From: Bacillus_CJ salitolerans
GTDB lineage: Bacteria > Bacillota > Bacilli > Bacillales > SA4
NCBI RefSeq assembly: GCF_042680805.1
Contig: NZ_JBHUEM010000052.1
Location: 124,001 to 188,000, forward strand
Direction of reading: 5' to 3'
Length of the DNA: 64,000 nt
Of the stretch, positions 1-7,556 are shown piece by piece. Both the position numbers and the translations under genes were made by a program. The notes beneath the pieces were generated by a model. The model had not been told where the DNA came from. It made no database searches and saw only the letters and a program-made list of their open reading frames with translations. Every line of letters starts with the position of its first letter. Positions within the stretch are counted from its first letter, which is position 1.

Positions 1-2
1 TA

Positions 3-272
3 GTATTATTTTTATTTGGTATTTCCCCACTAGCTTTTGGATTATTAAAAGATTATAACTTATATATTGCAATTGCTTCTTTTAGTTTTGGATTTGGAAC
101 AATGTTTTTTTTATTATTAGAGAGGGGAAACAGAAAAGAACGAGTTAAGAAGAGTATTTTTATATTAATTTATTTTTTAATTGGTACACTAATTGTTCTT
201 AAGTTTGGGACAAGCTATTTTCTAGTAATTCCATTAGCAATTCCTTTATTCATTTTTCTTATAATAAATTAA
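3..272 (+). CDS. Membrane protein, 5' end outside window (partial)
   Basis: An open frame enters from the left edge and stops at TAA 270-272, giving 89 residues. It is almost entirely hydrophobic: about three membrane segments broken by one charged stretch (E-R-G-N-R-K-E-R-V-K-K) that looks like a cytoplasmic loop. No family is recognisable. It sits immediately before broken Rhs toxin cassettes, where small membrane proteins are common as immunity proteins, so an immunity role is possible but is inference only. The true start is not visible. Confidence 0.55.
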   Translation, partial: VLFLFGISPLAFGLLKDYNLYIAIASFSFGFGTMFFLLLERGNRKERVKKSIFILIYFLIGTLIVLKFGTSYFLVIPLAIPLFIFLIIN

Positions 273-385
273 TCCATTTGAGATGGATCAAAAATACCAT
301 AGTGAGGTTTCATTCGGGCAGATTTGAGAATTTGGGGAAGAATAACAAAACTGCTTGTGATGGCTTTTTCAACAACATAATCACC

Positions 386-460
386 AAAAGTATGCCTTTT
401 AGTTGGTATTGTTTAGATTCGCCAACCAAACAATCCATTGAAGGACATATTTTTTTCTTA
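386..460 (+). repeat. Imperfect long hairpin repeat, copy 1
   Basis: About 70 bases form two imperfectly complementary arms (AAAGTATGCC... and ...GGACATATTTTTTT). A close copy lies at 4788-4860 and has better pairing and a T-run. Both copies follow a membrane-protein gene and precede Rhs or spoVR debris, so the unit may be a decayed terminator that was duplicated with the toxin cassettes. Confidence 0.5.
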
Positions 461-505
461 TGCTAATCAGAATGTCGTGCTCCTCCATTTTTTAGATATT
501 TTGAA

Positions 506-1117
506 GCTCACTATTATAATCCGGATAGTGGGAGGTTCTTCCTTTTATAAACCTATATGTATATGCAGGGAATAGCCCTGTGAATTTTATTGATCCCAGT
601 AGACTTGTTCCAGCAAGGGAAGCTAGTTATGGAACATACAGTCAAACTTACTTAAATAATGCTTGGGAAAGAAGTAGAAAAAATAGGAATCAATCTTCAC
701 AAAGTACAAAAGTAGAAGATCTTACTGTGCCAGCTGGAACAGCTGCCGCAACTTGGTTAGCAGATCGAGTTACTCCTAGTTTGGACTTAAGAGTAAACAA
801 CTCTAGAACCAGGATTTTCCACAATTTTGAAACAAATTTAACTGAGGCACATGGGTTAACGCGACTAAATGACACAAGAATCAGTAAAGTAGGCTTGGCC
901 ACTAATTTATCTAAAGGTTTTGGATTTTTTTGGTATTGGGTTAATCTCTGATGTTGGTTTTTATTATGAAAAACATCAGAGCTTAACAGGATTTAATTAG
1001 CAGGCAAGTGTTTTAGATAATGCTGTTTGGTCATTAATTGGAGCAGTTGCAGGAGTTGGTGCACATTTTGCTAAAGAAGATGACTTGGCACCTTCAGAAA
1101 TATTTGGATTACAATAA
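506..1117 (+). pseudogene. Rhs-repeat protein C-terminus with toxin domain, fragment A
   Basis: The translation starts with the Rhs core signature H-Y-Y-N-P-D-S-G-R-F. After a frameshift it continues with N-L-Y-V-Y-A-G-N-S-P-V-N-F-I-D-P-S, the conserved end of Rhs/WapA shells just before the variable toxin. The following ~110 residues would be the toxin tip. A second frameshift near 930 and an in-frame TAG near 998 break it, and the last frame ends at TAA 1115-1117 with a Gly/Ala-rich stretch (S-L-I-G-A-V-A-G-V-G-A). The N-terminal shell is absent. In the family such orphan tips are stored cassettes swapped onto a full-length rhs gene. The toxin activity is not identifiable. A degraded copy of the same core is at 15189. 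Confidence 0.75.
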
Positions 1118-1136
1118 TTACGGAGGTAAAATAAAA

Positions 1137-1469
1137 TTGATATTTATTTTTTTTATGTTAATCCTAATTCCAATTTTTTATTTCGGAATAAAACAATCTA
1201 GTCAAGAAATGAGGAAATACATTTTATATCCAACTATGGTAAGTGGATATGGAATGTTGTTAATGCTACATTTAAATGTTAAGAATGCAATACTAGGTGT
1301 TTTTTTTGCCTCTTTAATACCGATTGGCTTTTTATTTTTTTATATTAGATTGTATAGGAAAGGAAATAATATTGTAAGGGAAACCATTCGAAACTTAGTA
1401 GTTGTAGTATCAGTTGCCTTTGGTATAATTACTGTTCTTGCGTTTATTCTAAAATTTTTCTTCACGTAA
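1137..1469 (+). CDS. Small membrane protein, probable Rhs immunity protein
   Basis: 110 residues from a TTG start at 1137, chosen because CGGAGG lies 10-15 bases upstream and because an earlier start would overlap the toxin remnant. It is predicted to hold four hydrophobic segments with a short basic loop (R-L-Y-R-K-G-N). The family is not recognised. It begins 20 bases after the end of the broken toxin tip, the normal place for the cognate immunity gene in Rhs/WapA cassettes. The open frame is intact although its toxin is dead. The immunity role rests on position only. Confidence 0.55.
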   Translation: MIFIFFMLILIPIFYFGIKQSSQEMRKYILYPTMVSGYGMLLMLHLNVKNAILGVFFASLIPIGFLFFYIRLYRKGNNIVRETIRNLVVVVSVAFGIITVLAFILKFFFT

Positions 1470-1513
1470 TTAAATATAACTGAACGAAAAAATAAATGTT
1501 TATTTGGAAATCC

Positions 1514-1681
1514 ATAGATCAGTTTTATTATAAATACGACACAGTTGGGGTACCCTTAACAATTGAAGGTACAGTAACAACAGGAAATGGCTTATTACTA
1601 AGAGAAGCGAATCCATTTCGATATGTGGGGTATTTTTATAACGAGGAAACCGCTAATTATTATTTGAAGGCTCGGTATTAA
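1514..1681 (+). pseudogene. Rhs core remnant, fragment B
   Basis: The frame reads Y-Y-K-Y-D-T-V-G-V-P-L-T, then G-N-G-L-L-L-R-E-A-N-P-F-R-Y-V-G-Y-F-Y-N-E-E-T, the hallmark Rhs core segment that precedes the A-R-Y-Y-D-P motif. It stops at TAA 1679-1681 exactly inside that motif (K-A-R-Y-stop). No toxin domain follows; a membrane-protein gene starts about 100 bases on. It is related to fragment C at 14211, so this segment has been duplicated in the window. Confidence 0.8.
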
Positions 1682-1777
1682 TGGTAGGGGTTGGTTTAAC
1701 TAAATATTTTTGTTACCAAATTTCAAAAACTCAAAGTGATATCTATAAATATCTAGAATGATAATTTAGGAGTAAAT

Positions 1778-2212
1778 ATGGTATTTTATACAACAAGATT
1801 ATTTGGAATCGAACTACTAACATTAGGCATAATTTCTATATTTTTTATAGTTAGAGATTACCTCAATAGTAATTGGTTTTTATTCACAATTGGAATAATT
1901 TTAACCTCGGTTTGTTTTTTCTTTGGTATTGTTGTGTTATTTAGAAAATTTCAAAAAGTAACTTTTGAAGAAGAACAAATCGTTTTACAAACAATTTTTA
2001 ATAAAACAGAACATTGGATTTATAAAGAGATAAAATATATATTAGGCACAAAAAGTAAATTCTTTCCGATTTATACATTAGTTAAGAAAGATGACAGTAC
2101 CATTCGGTTTCTCTTCTTTCGAAATAAAAAAATGATTCGAGAATTAATTAGAAAAAGCCCTGAAGCAGTTATTGATCAAGGATTAAAAGATAGACTAAAA
2201 ACTAATAAATAA
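1778..2212 (+). CDS. Two-TM protein, probable Rhs immunity protein
   Basis: 144 residues with an AGGAG site seven bases before ATG. Two membrane segments (about residues 8-28 and 33-55) are followed by a soluble domain rich in beta-forming and aromatic residues with a basic C-terminus. The pattern (two TM helices plus a PH-like C-terminal domain) resembles small bacterial PH-domain membrane proteins, but this is a weak resemblance. It follows Rhs fragment B directly, so an immunity function is likely. The sequence downstream of its stop is shared with the region behind the broken protein at 14384, which suggests the two were exchanged as cassettes. Confidence 0.6.
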   Translation: MVFYTTRLFGIELLTLGIISIFFIVRDYLNSNWFLFTIGIILTSVCFFFGIVVLFRKFQKVTFEEEQIVLQTIFNKTEHWIYKEIKYILGTKSKFFPIYTLVKKDDSTIRFLFFRNKKMIRELIRKSPEAVIDQGLKDRLKTNK

Positions 2213-2460
2213 AATAATTATTATCCTTTAGTGCATGTTTCTAAGTTTTTACTGAATCCATATCAATGCATAAACACTCAATCAAACAACGTGAGATTCA
2301 CGGGAACAGGTCCCATGACAGGAATTCTAAATAGAGATTTGAATACCATTAAATTTTGATGAATGGTTGAAGTTGAAAAGGAGAGCCCCCCCTCCTTTTC
2401 TAATTGTAAAAATACATGCGCAACAGTATTAGTTTTTACCTTGGCTAAAAAAGCTCCTTA
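2213..2460 (+). repeat. Cassette-flank repeat, copy 1
   Basis: This non-coding stretch shares clear blocks with 14701-14870: a run around GCATGTTTCTA, the motif TCACGGGAACAGGTCCC, and a later A/T-rich block. In both places it joins a membrane (immunity-like) gene to a spoVR 3' fragment. The TCACGGGA...TCCCATGA part is a near-perfect inverted repeat. It reads as the conserved downstream flank of exchanged toxin-immunity cassettes. Confidence 0.55.
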
Positions 2461-2464
2461 GAAA

Positions 2465-3100
2465 AACGAAGGCTGGGCTTCCTACTGGCACGGCCGCATC
2501 CTACGCGAAATGGACTTAACCTCCGATGAAGTCATCGAATTCGCTAAACTAAACGCTGGTGTTGTTCAGCCATCCAAAACGAGCATCAATCCGTATTATC
2601 TAGGTTTTAAAATGTTCGAAGACATCGAAAAACGCTGGGATAATCCAACTGATGAAATGCAGCGGTACGGGGCAAAACCAGGTTCAGGTCGAGAGAAAAT
2701 GTTTGAGGTTCGCGAAGTAGAATCAGACATTTCATTCCTACGAAACTACTTAACAAAAGATCTTGTCATGCGTGAAGATATGTACCTATTCCAAAAACAA
2801 GGCAAAGACTACAAAATCGTCGATAAAGAGTGGGAGCAAGTTCGCGATCAATTAATCAACATGCGTGTAAACGGCGGCTTCCCGTATATTACGGTTAATG
2901 ACGGAGATTACTTAAAGACCGGTGAATTATACTTAAAGCACTGGTACGAGGGTATCGAACTAGACCTCAAATATTTAGAAAAGGTTCTACCCTATATTCA
3001 CCAGCTATGGGGAAGACCAGTTCATATGGAGACTGTGCTCGAAGATAAACCAGTCATGTTTACGTATGATGGGAAGGGGATTCATCGGAAGTATTTGTGA
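2465..3100 (+). pseudogene. spoVR: SpoVR 3' fragment, copy 1 (longest)
   Basis: The frame opens with N-E-G-W-A-S-Y-W-H-G-R-I, a conserved SpoVR motif, and runs to the family's C-terminus (L-Y-L-K-H-W-Y-E-G-I-E-L-D-L, then G-K-G-I-H-R-K-Y-L). That is about 211 residues of a protein normally near 470. A TAG sits directly upstream in the same frame (2459) and nothing SpoVR-like precedes it, so the 5' half is missing. SpoVR is a cortex-related sporulation protein. Shorter copies of the same 3' end occur at 4961 and 14872, and a trace at about 16946. The intact gene is presumably elsewhere. Confidence 0.85.
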
Positions 3101-3117
3101 AATATAAATCATTGTTT

Positions 3118-3160
3118 AACTGCCTAGTAGTGGACTAGGCAGTTCTTGGTGCTTTTTTCA
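3118..3160 (+). terminator. Hairpin after spoVR fragment 1
   Basis: A perfect 10-bp stem (AACTGCCTAG / CTAGGCAGTT, 3118-3144) has a seven-base loop, with a short T-run about 12 bases later. Probably the original terminator of this spoVR copy. It differs from the one behind copies 2 and 3. Confidence 0.6.
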
Positions 3161-3241
3161 TTACATTTACCCTAAAAATGAGCATGTATAGAAGTAAGCG
3201 TAAAATGATCCCCAGCTATGAATACTGATGGGGATCATTTA

Positions 3242-3435
3242 TTATTTAGATATCTTTTTGAATATTCTACAGGTAATTGGTAGAGTCATAGACCAAGGAA
3301 GTAGTTGATCAAGTTCTTCTACTTTTGTCAGATCCATATTGGGAAGTTGATCAAATAGATAGTGAAGGTAATAGTATGGATTTAATTTATTTTCCTTTGC
3401 TGTCTCCACTAAACGATAGATAATGGCGCTCGCTC
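3242..3435 (-). pseudogene. IS66-family transposase C-terminal remnant
   Basis: The reverse strand reads I-I-Y-R-L-V-E-T-A-K-E-N-K-L-N-P-Y-Y-Y-L, then L-F-D-Q-L-P-N and L-D-Q-L-L-P-W-S, the recognisable tail of IS66-type transposases, ending at TAA (3242-3244). Only about 64 residues remain. The rest of the element and its ends are not visible. It marks past insertion activity in the Rhs debris. Confidence 0.75.
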
Positions 3436-3809
3436 ACTTCTATAGAGCCACTTTAAAAAGGTTTACCTTCCTCACGCTTTTTGTCATTAACACTCGAATT
3501 TTCTTGTCGAGAGTGATTATCTCATCTGTTGTTTTCAAATGTTATTATATCATTTTAAATCTTAAGGCTAACGTTGCACTTAACATAAGGGGAAGGAGAT
3601 GAAATACCTCATTTGTTTTGATCATATAGAATAGTAGCAAATGCGAGGAAGTATTAGTTCGGACATGGAGAATTTCAATTTCAAAAACTAAAATTACCCA
3701 ATCAACAAAACAGTATGTAGTTACCGGCAACATTAGCTACAAAGAAACAATTTGGATAAATTTAACAAATGTTGGAGGGAATAAGGAAAAAGAAATCAAA
3801 AAATAAAAA
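3436..3809. other. Gene-free stretch
   Basis: No convincing reading frame on either strand. The sequence is interrupted by stops and lacks ribosome binding sites. It probably includes further IS66 debris next to 3435, but no recognisable translation could be assigned. Confidence 0.4.
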
Positions 3810-3837
3810 AAAGTTTCCCGACTCAGGAGAAACTTTC
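3810..3837 (-). terminator. Hairpin with poly-T on the minus strand
   Basis: An 8-bp stem AAAGTTTC / GAAACTTT is preceded on the plus strand by a long A-run, so on the minus strand it is followed by T residues. It would terminate transcription from the minus-strand fragment at 3894-4119. Confidence 0.6.
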
Positions 3838-3893
3838 ACATATAGATTACTTAAGTTGTGAGATAATATTACCTGATCATTTAACTTTCTTTT

Positions 3894-4119
3894 TTATAAC
3901 ACTGTCTTTCCTTGTTGATAAGTAAAGTGTACCGTCTTCTGCTTTACTAAAAAAATAATATATTCTACTCCTAATTTTATGTTTGAAGGTAGTGAATATA
4001 AACGATTGTTGTCAAATTCTGAACCTTTTATTAGCTCATTTAATTGTAGATATACTGATTTAACATACTTATTTTCTCTCACTAATTCTTTTGGTGTAAC
4101 AGAGACAATCGGTTCCTTC
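3894..4119 (-). pseudogene. Fragment of an unidentified protein
   Basis: The minus strand carries about 75 residues, beginning E-P-I-V-S-V-T-P-K-E-L-V and ending at 3894, with no ribosome binding site and no plausible start. A possible GTG at 4082 lies inside the frame. The segment N-I-K-L-G-V-E-Y-I-I-F-L-V-K-Q resembles a beta-strand-rich soluble domain seen in small Bacillus lipoproteins, which I cannot name. Without its 5' part it is most likely a leftover. Confidence 0.35.
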
Positions 4120-4130
4120 AGTCAGTTTTA

Positions 4131-4264
4131 AGAATGTGGAAGAGAAGAACGAAATTGCTAGGTGATGGCTCTTTCAAAACCTTAATATAAAATAATTTAA
4201 TAGGAGCAGTTGTAGGATATGGTATCTCAGAAGGTTGTAACCAACTTATGAATTACAATAAATA
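4131..4264 (+). pseudogene. End of a lost toxin tip (fragment)
   Basis: The last ~20 codons before the next membrane gene read G-A-V-V-G-Y-G-I-S-E-G-C-N-Q-L-M-N-Y-N-K, a Gly-rich hydrophobic tail like the end of toxin fragment A (G-A-V-A-G-V-G-A). The upstream part (4131-4205) repeats, with changes, at 4702-4785 and faintly near 320-370. It is interpreted as the decayed 3' end of another Rhs toxin. Confidence 0.4.
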
Positions 4265-4277
4265 GAAGAGGGAAATT

Positions 4278-4652
4278 ATGGGTAAAGTATTTATTGATGT
4301 TGGCTTTTCTTTATTTTCACTAATCTTATGCTTTTATTTTTTATTTGTACATTTACAAAATGAAAAAAAGAATAATGTTCCTACAATAATGATCTTTGTT
4401 TTGTTTTTATTTACATTATCACTTTTTTTTATTAGCAGGCATTTCTTTCCTCGAATAGATAAACTTTTATTTATTGATAACATGTACGAGATCATATATT
4501 TCTTTATAATTGCTTTTTTGATATCGAGTATCTATTCATATTTTGTGGGTGATTATACAGAGAAGAATATTTGGAAACAGAAATTAAAAATAGTTATCCC
4601 ACTTTTACTAATATTAGTTACAATCTTAATCTATATAAATTTCTTTCAGTAA
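4278..4652 (+). CDS. Small membrane protein, probable Rhs immunity protein
   Basis: 124 residues from ATG with GAGGG seven to eight bases upstream. It has about four hydrophobic segments and short charged loops; no known family. It starts 13 bases after the end of a toxin-tail remnant. Like the genes at 1137 and 1778, it is intact next to a dead toxin. A GGAGA...TCTCC hairpin follows at 4654-4679. Confidence 0.55.
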   Translation: MGKVFIDVGFSLFSLILCFYFLFVHLQNEKKNNVPTIMIFVLFLFTLSLFFISRHFFPRIDKLLFIDNMYEIIYFFIIAFLISSIYSYFVGDYTEKNIWKQKLKIVIPLLLILVTILIYINFFQ

Positions 4653-4653
4653 A

Positions 4654-4679
4654 CCAAGGAGAGGAGACCATCTCCTTGG
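4654..4679 (+). terminator. Stem-loop after membrane protein gene
   Basis: The 9-bp arms CCAAGGAGA / TCTCCTTGG lie two bases after the stop codon of the 4278 gene. There is no T-run, so it may be a weak terminator or an mRNA-stabilising stem. Confidence 0.5.
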
Positions 4680-4787
4680 GACGATTCATATGGTCATCTT
4701 TTAGAATGTGGAAAAAACCAGAAGAACGAAATTGATATGCGATGACTCTTTCAAAAGCTAAAAATAAAATAATTTATAAAATACAAT

Positions 4788-4860
4788 AAAGTATGCCTTT
4801 TTGTTGGTATTGTGTAGAGTCGCCAAACCAAACAATCCATAGAAAGACATACTTTTTTTC
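4788..4860 (+). repeat. Long hairpin repeat, copy 2
   Basis: The arms AAAGTATGCCTTTTTG and AGAAAGACATACTTT pair over most of their length, with a run of seven T behind. It is about 80% like the copy at 386-460. It looks like a terminator unit carried along with the toxin-immunity cassettes. Confidence 0.55.
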
Positions 4861-4960
4861 TTATGCAAATTATAATGTCTCGTGCCCCTCCATTTTTTAG
4901 ATATTTAGATAAACTATTACTCAATCATCTGGATGAGATTTCAATGAAACAATTAACTTT

Positions 4961-5194
4961 GTAAACGGGGGCTTCCCGTATATTACCGTAAACGATGGAG
5001 ATTACTTAAAGACCGGGGAATTATACTTAAAGCACTGGTACGAGGGTATCGAACTAGACCTCAAATATTTAGAAAAGGTTCTACCCTATATTCATCAGCT
5101 ATGGGGAAGACCAGTTCATATGGAAACTGTGCTCGAAGAAAAACCGGTAATGTTTACGTATAACGGGAAGGGGATTCATCGGAAGTATTTGTGA
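4961..5194 (+). pseudogene. spoVR: SpoVR 3' fragment, copy 2
   Basis: 78 codons, from V-N-G-G-F-P-Y-I-T-V-N-D-G to the SpoVR C-terminus (I-H-R-K-Y-L-stop), in one open frame with no start. It is very close to copy 1 at the nucleotide level. It begins abruptly after unrelated A/T-rich sequence, which marks a recombination junction near 4960. Confidence 0.85.
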
Positions 5195-5211
5195 TAGATA
5201 ATCATATGTAG

Positions 5212-5245
5212 AACCAGTCCAAGTTGTTTTGGGATGGTTTTATAT
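5212..5245 (+). terminator. Hairpin after spoVR fragment 2
   Basis: AACCAGTCCAA and TTGGGATGGTTTT form a stem with mismatches that ends in T residues. The same hairpin follows copy 3 at 15101. Confidence 0.55.
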
Positions 5246-5279
5246 TTAGTCATTTGAAAAATAGTTCACAGCCATCACG

Positions 5280-5757
5280 TATATCAACACACTAAGTGAT
5301 GGCTGGTGTTATCTTGCTTCTGTCAAGGATCTACATTCAAAAAAGATTGTTGGTAATTCCTTTGGAGGTAAGAAGACGACTGATTTAGTAAAAACAGCTT
5401 TAGAAAACGGTTATCAAACACAAAATCCAAGTGAAGAATTTCAAAACGACCGTAAATCTAGATAATCATCCAATCCTCTAGTAAAAAAGGGCAGATCATA
5501 TGATAATGCCCTGTATTGAATCATTTCATGCCATACTAAAGAAGGAAGAATTCAATCTTGTCACATACATTGATTTTAAATCAGCTAATCTAGCTCTATT
5601 TCAGTATATTGAAGGTTGGTATAACCGAAAAATAATTCATAGTGGTATTGAATATCAGACACTACAAGGTGTCGTAGACAATATTAGAAAATTGCATAAA
5701 TTGAGCCCTCTCTCAAACTATGTTTTACTTGGAGTGGTGGGCATGGAAGCCTATTAG
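5280..5757 (+). pseudogene. IS3-family transposase (OrfB) C-terminal remnant
   Basis: Two frames together read D-L-H-S-K-K-I-V-G-N-S-F-G-G-K, then S-Y-D-N-A, then I-E-S-F-H-A-I-L-K-K-E-E and I-E-G-W-Y-N-R-K-I-I-H-S-G-I, the rve integrase-domain signature of IS3-type transposases. The frame breaks around 5465-5515, including a stop (C-L-Y-stop). OrfA, the 5' half of OrfB and the inverted repeats are not visible. The catalytic glutamate region (D-N-A...E-S-F-H) can still be read. Confidence 0.8.
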
Positions 5758-6001
5758 GCAAAGCCAGTATTATAGTTAATCTGACTTCTTAGCTGTGGAA
5801 TCTTACCCACGGAAAGTACTAGTATTTGTTAAATTGCAATGTTGGCTACATTCGAACTTAGTTTTTTTGTTTGTAATACAAGAATAAATAATTTTACAAT
5901 TAAATAGATATATGGGTATAGGTATAACAAGAGTATTTGTTTATGCTACAAAAATGTCTTTTGGGAATAATATTCCTAGTTTTCAAAAAAGGAGTGATCT
6001 A

Positions 6002-6385
6002 ATGTTTGACTACACAGTTAAAACTGATAAGAGTATTAATGAGGCTATTCTAAGCCTTGAGACCAATTTAAAGGATGAGCATTTTGGTGTCCTTTGGCAG
6101 TTTGATATTAAAAGTAAGCTACAGGAAAAAGGGCTTGAATTTAATCATGATTATATGGTCCTTGAGGTTTGTAACCCACATGAGGCACAGCGTGTTTTGA
6201 ATGAGAACTTATTAGTAGGATATTTTCTTCCTTGTAAAATTGTGGTTTACAAAGATCATGAAACAACAAAAATTGGTATGCCAAAGCCTACGGCCCTTAT
6301 TAGATTAGTTGATAATGAGGAAATCCAAAACTTAGCGAAAGATATTGAAGACCGCTTAATAAATGTGATTAATAAAAGTAAGTAG
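6002..6385 (+). CDS. DUF302 family protein
   Basis: 127 residues. The start at ATG 6002 is preferred because AAAGGAG lies just upstream and the first residues M-F-D-Y-T-V-K match the usual beginning of DUF302 proteins; earlier codons in the frame look random. The body shows L-K-D-E-H-F-G-V-L-W-Q-F-D, the N-H-D-Y-M-V-L-E-V-C-N-P block and the M-P-K-P region typical of the family. DUF302 proteins are small, soluble, of unknown biochemistry, and often sit beside sulfur or redox genes, as here (CstR-controlled cluster from 6733). A strong hairpin follows. Confidence 0.85.
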   Translation: MFDYTVKTDKSINEAILSLETNLKDEHFGVLWQFDIKSKLQEKGLEFNHDYMVLEVCNPHEAQRVLNENLLVGYFLPCKIVVYKDHETTKIGMPKPTALIRLVDNEEIQNLAKDIEDRLINVINKSK

Positions 6386-6409
6386 GGTTTTGGAAACTAA
6401 AGATATGAG

Positions 6410-6441
6410 AGACTGCGGAGAGGATTTCCGTGGTCTTTTTT
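6410..6441 (+). terminator. Terminator of the DUF302 gene
   Basis: A 10-pair stem (AGACTGCGGA / TCCGTGGTCT) with G-T pairs, then six T residues. Confidence 0.8.
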
Positions 6442-6732
6442 GATTATATAAGTAAGAATCACATTCAAATTATTGGTTATATTTTTAAACAAAAGGACCA
6501 CTAATTTGAGAAGTGATTCTATGATACAAATATGAGCCTGATGTAAGAATTAGGACTTGTAATGCTTTTCTTCTCAAGTAGGAAAATCATGATTACACAG
6601 TCAAGTATTCTGATGTTTTTCTGGAGGTATGAGAAAAATAAACATAATTGATGTTCGAGATGATGAGCAAGCAGCATACCGCAAAAGCACACTACTCCAT
6701 AAACCCTAAATACAGTATCCTTATCCAGCCTC
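6442..6732 (+). other. Intergenic region with trace of a rhodanese
   Basis: No intact gene. At about 6630-6710 the plus strand reads M-R-K-I-N-I-I-D-V-R-D-D-E-Q, close to the start of a rhodanese (I-I-D-V-R motif), preceded by a GGAGG-like site. It then degenerates and stops before any catalytic Cys. It looks like a dead single-domain rhodanese at the edge of the sulfur cluster. Confidence 0.4.
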
Positions 6733-6759
6733 TTGACATTATACCTATAGGGGTATAAT
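6733..6759 (+). promoter_or_regulatory. Promoter with CstR operator 1
   Basis: TTGACA (6733-6738) and TATAAT (6754-6759) flank TATACCTATAGGGGTATA (6740-6757), a palindrome of the CsoR/CstR type (TACC..GGTA). The operator fills the -35/-10 spacer, so bound repressor would block RNA polymerase. It now drives only the broken rhodanese and cstR itself (autoregulation). Confidence 0.75.
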
Positions 6760-6803
6760 ATTAACTGTGTAGTAAATATTTTCACAGTATTTGAGGTGGC
6801 GCC

Positions 6804-7149
6804 ATGTCACTCCTAATATTAGGTATATCAGTACCATTTTTATTCATCATATAAACGTGAACTATCCCGATGGAAGGCTCCAATGTTTGAAGAAATTCAA
6901 GAAAAAGATTCATATGTTTTATTAGATGTAAGATACTATAACGAATCATATAATAGTCCGGTAACGAGGAGCTGTTTATATTCCGATTGCTTACCTTAAA
7001 AGATATTATGAAGAAATTCCAAATCATAGTATAATTTTAATTGTATCCAATCATCTAGAAAAAAGAAGGTTGGTATTCGCTGTTTACGAAGACTTCAAGT
7101 AGTAGGACATAATATTGTAAATCCTCATTCCGATATAGCAATCAAATAG
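6804..7149 (+). pseudogene. Membrane-anchored rhodanese, frameshifted
   Basis: The start M-S-L-L-I-L-G-I-S-V-P-F-L-F is a membrane anchor. After frame changes the text continues M-F-E-E-I-Q-E-K-D-S-Y-V-L-L-D-V-R, then G-A-V-Y-I-P-I-A-Y-L-K-R-Y-Y-E-E-I-P-N-H, then G-I-R-C-L-R-R-L, ending at TAG 7147-7149. At least three frameshifts break it. The segment order is that of a rhodanese-like domain, but the catalytic C-x-x-G-x-R loop is replaced by S-N-H-L-E-K, so even the ancestor may have been inactive. It lies between operator 1 and cstR. Confidence 0.7.
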
Positions 7150-7164
7150 AAAGGAGGAAGGAAG

Positions 7165-7425
7165 ATGGAGTACAGTGAACAAATGAAAAATAGAGTCAAA
7201 AGAATGGAAGGCCAACTTCGTGGAATTCTTAGAATGATGGAAGAAGGCAAGGATTGTAAAGAGGTTATAACACAATTGTCAGCCGTCCGTTCAGCAGTAG
7301 ATCGTACTGTTGGGGTTGTAGTAAGCACAAATCTCGTTGAATGTGTACTGGAGGCCGAAAATAAAGGGCAGAATGCTAATGATTTAATCAAGGAAGCAGT
7401 AAATCTGCTAGTTAAAAGTAGATAA
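7165..7425 (+). CDS. cstR: CstR persulfide-sensing repressor (CsoR family)
   Basis: 86 residues, all-helical CsoR/RcnR fold (R-V-K-R-M-E-G-Q-L-R-G-I near the N-terminus). Cys31 and Cys60 are both present. At the position of the copper-binding His of CsoR (residue 56) there is Asn, which separates persulfide-sensing CstR from copper-sensing CsoR. In the family the two cysteines from neighbouring subunits are cross-linked by reactive sulfur species, releasing DNA. AAGGAGG precedes the ATG. It is flanked by five TACCC-type palindromes, four of them in front of downstream sulfur genes, so it should control the cluster and itself. The B. subtilis counterpart is YrkD. Confidence 0.92.
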   Translation: MEYSEQMKNRVKRMEGQLRGILRMMEEGKDCKEVITQLSAVRSAVDRTVGVVVSTNLVECVLEAENKGQNANDLIKEAVNLLVKSR

Positions 7426-7450
7426 TAAAAAAGGGTTGATACCTTTTTTT
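7425..7450 (+). terminator. Terminator of cstR
   Basis: AAAAAAGG / CCTTTTTT with a seven-base loop directly behind the cstR stop codon. The loop contains the -35 element of the next promoter. Confidence 0.7.
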
Positions 7451-7478
7451 AAATGATATAATATACCCTTAGGGGTAA
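7436..7478 (+). promoter_or_regulatory. Promoter and CstR operator 2
   Basis: TTGATA (7436-7441) and TATAAT (7457-7462) form a promoter. The palindrome TACCCTTAGGGGTA (7464-7477) begins right behind the -10 box, so the repressor would cover the transcription start. Confidence 0.75.
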
Positions 7479-7513
7479 TGGTAAATACAGAACTAATTTT
7501 TTTTATCTTTAAA

Positions 7514-7530
7514 TATACCCATATGGGTAA
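7514..7530 (+). promoter_or_regulatory. CstR operator 3
   Basis: TACCCATATGGGTA (7516-7529) is a perfect palindrome, about 40 bases downstream of operator 2 and 13 bases before the ribosome binding site of the DsrE-like gene. Two operators in one leader suggest tight repression. Confidence 0.75.
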
Positions 7531-7556
7531 TTAATGGAAAATGGAGGAATTTGAAG

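Noticed and set aside
4961..5194. spoVR 3' duplications as attachment sites of an integrative element
   Set aside because: No integrase gene was found, the repeats differ in length and divergence, and their order with Rhs pieces fits cassette recombination better.
6519..7027. Minus-strand frames in the region before cstR
   Set aside because: They lie opposite promoter, operator and rhodanese remnants that make sense on the plus strand, and have no ribosome binding sites.
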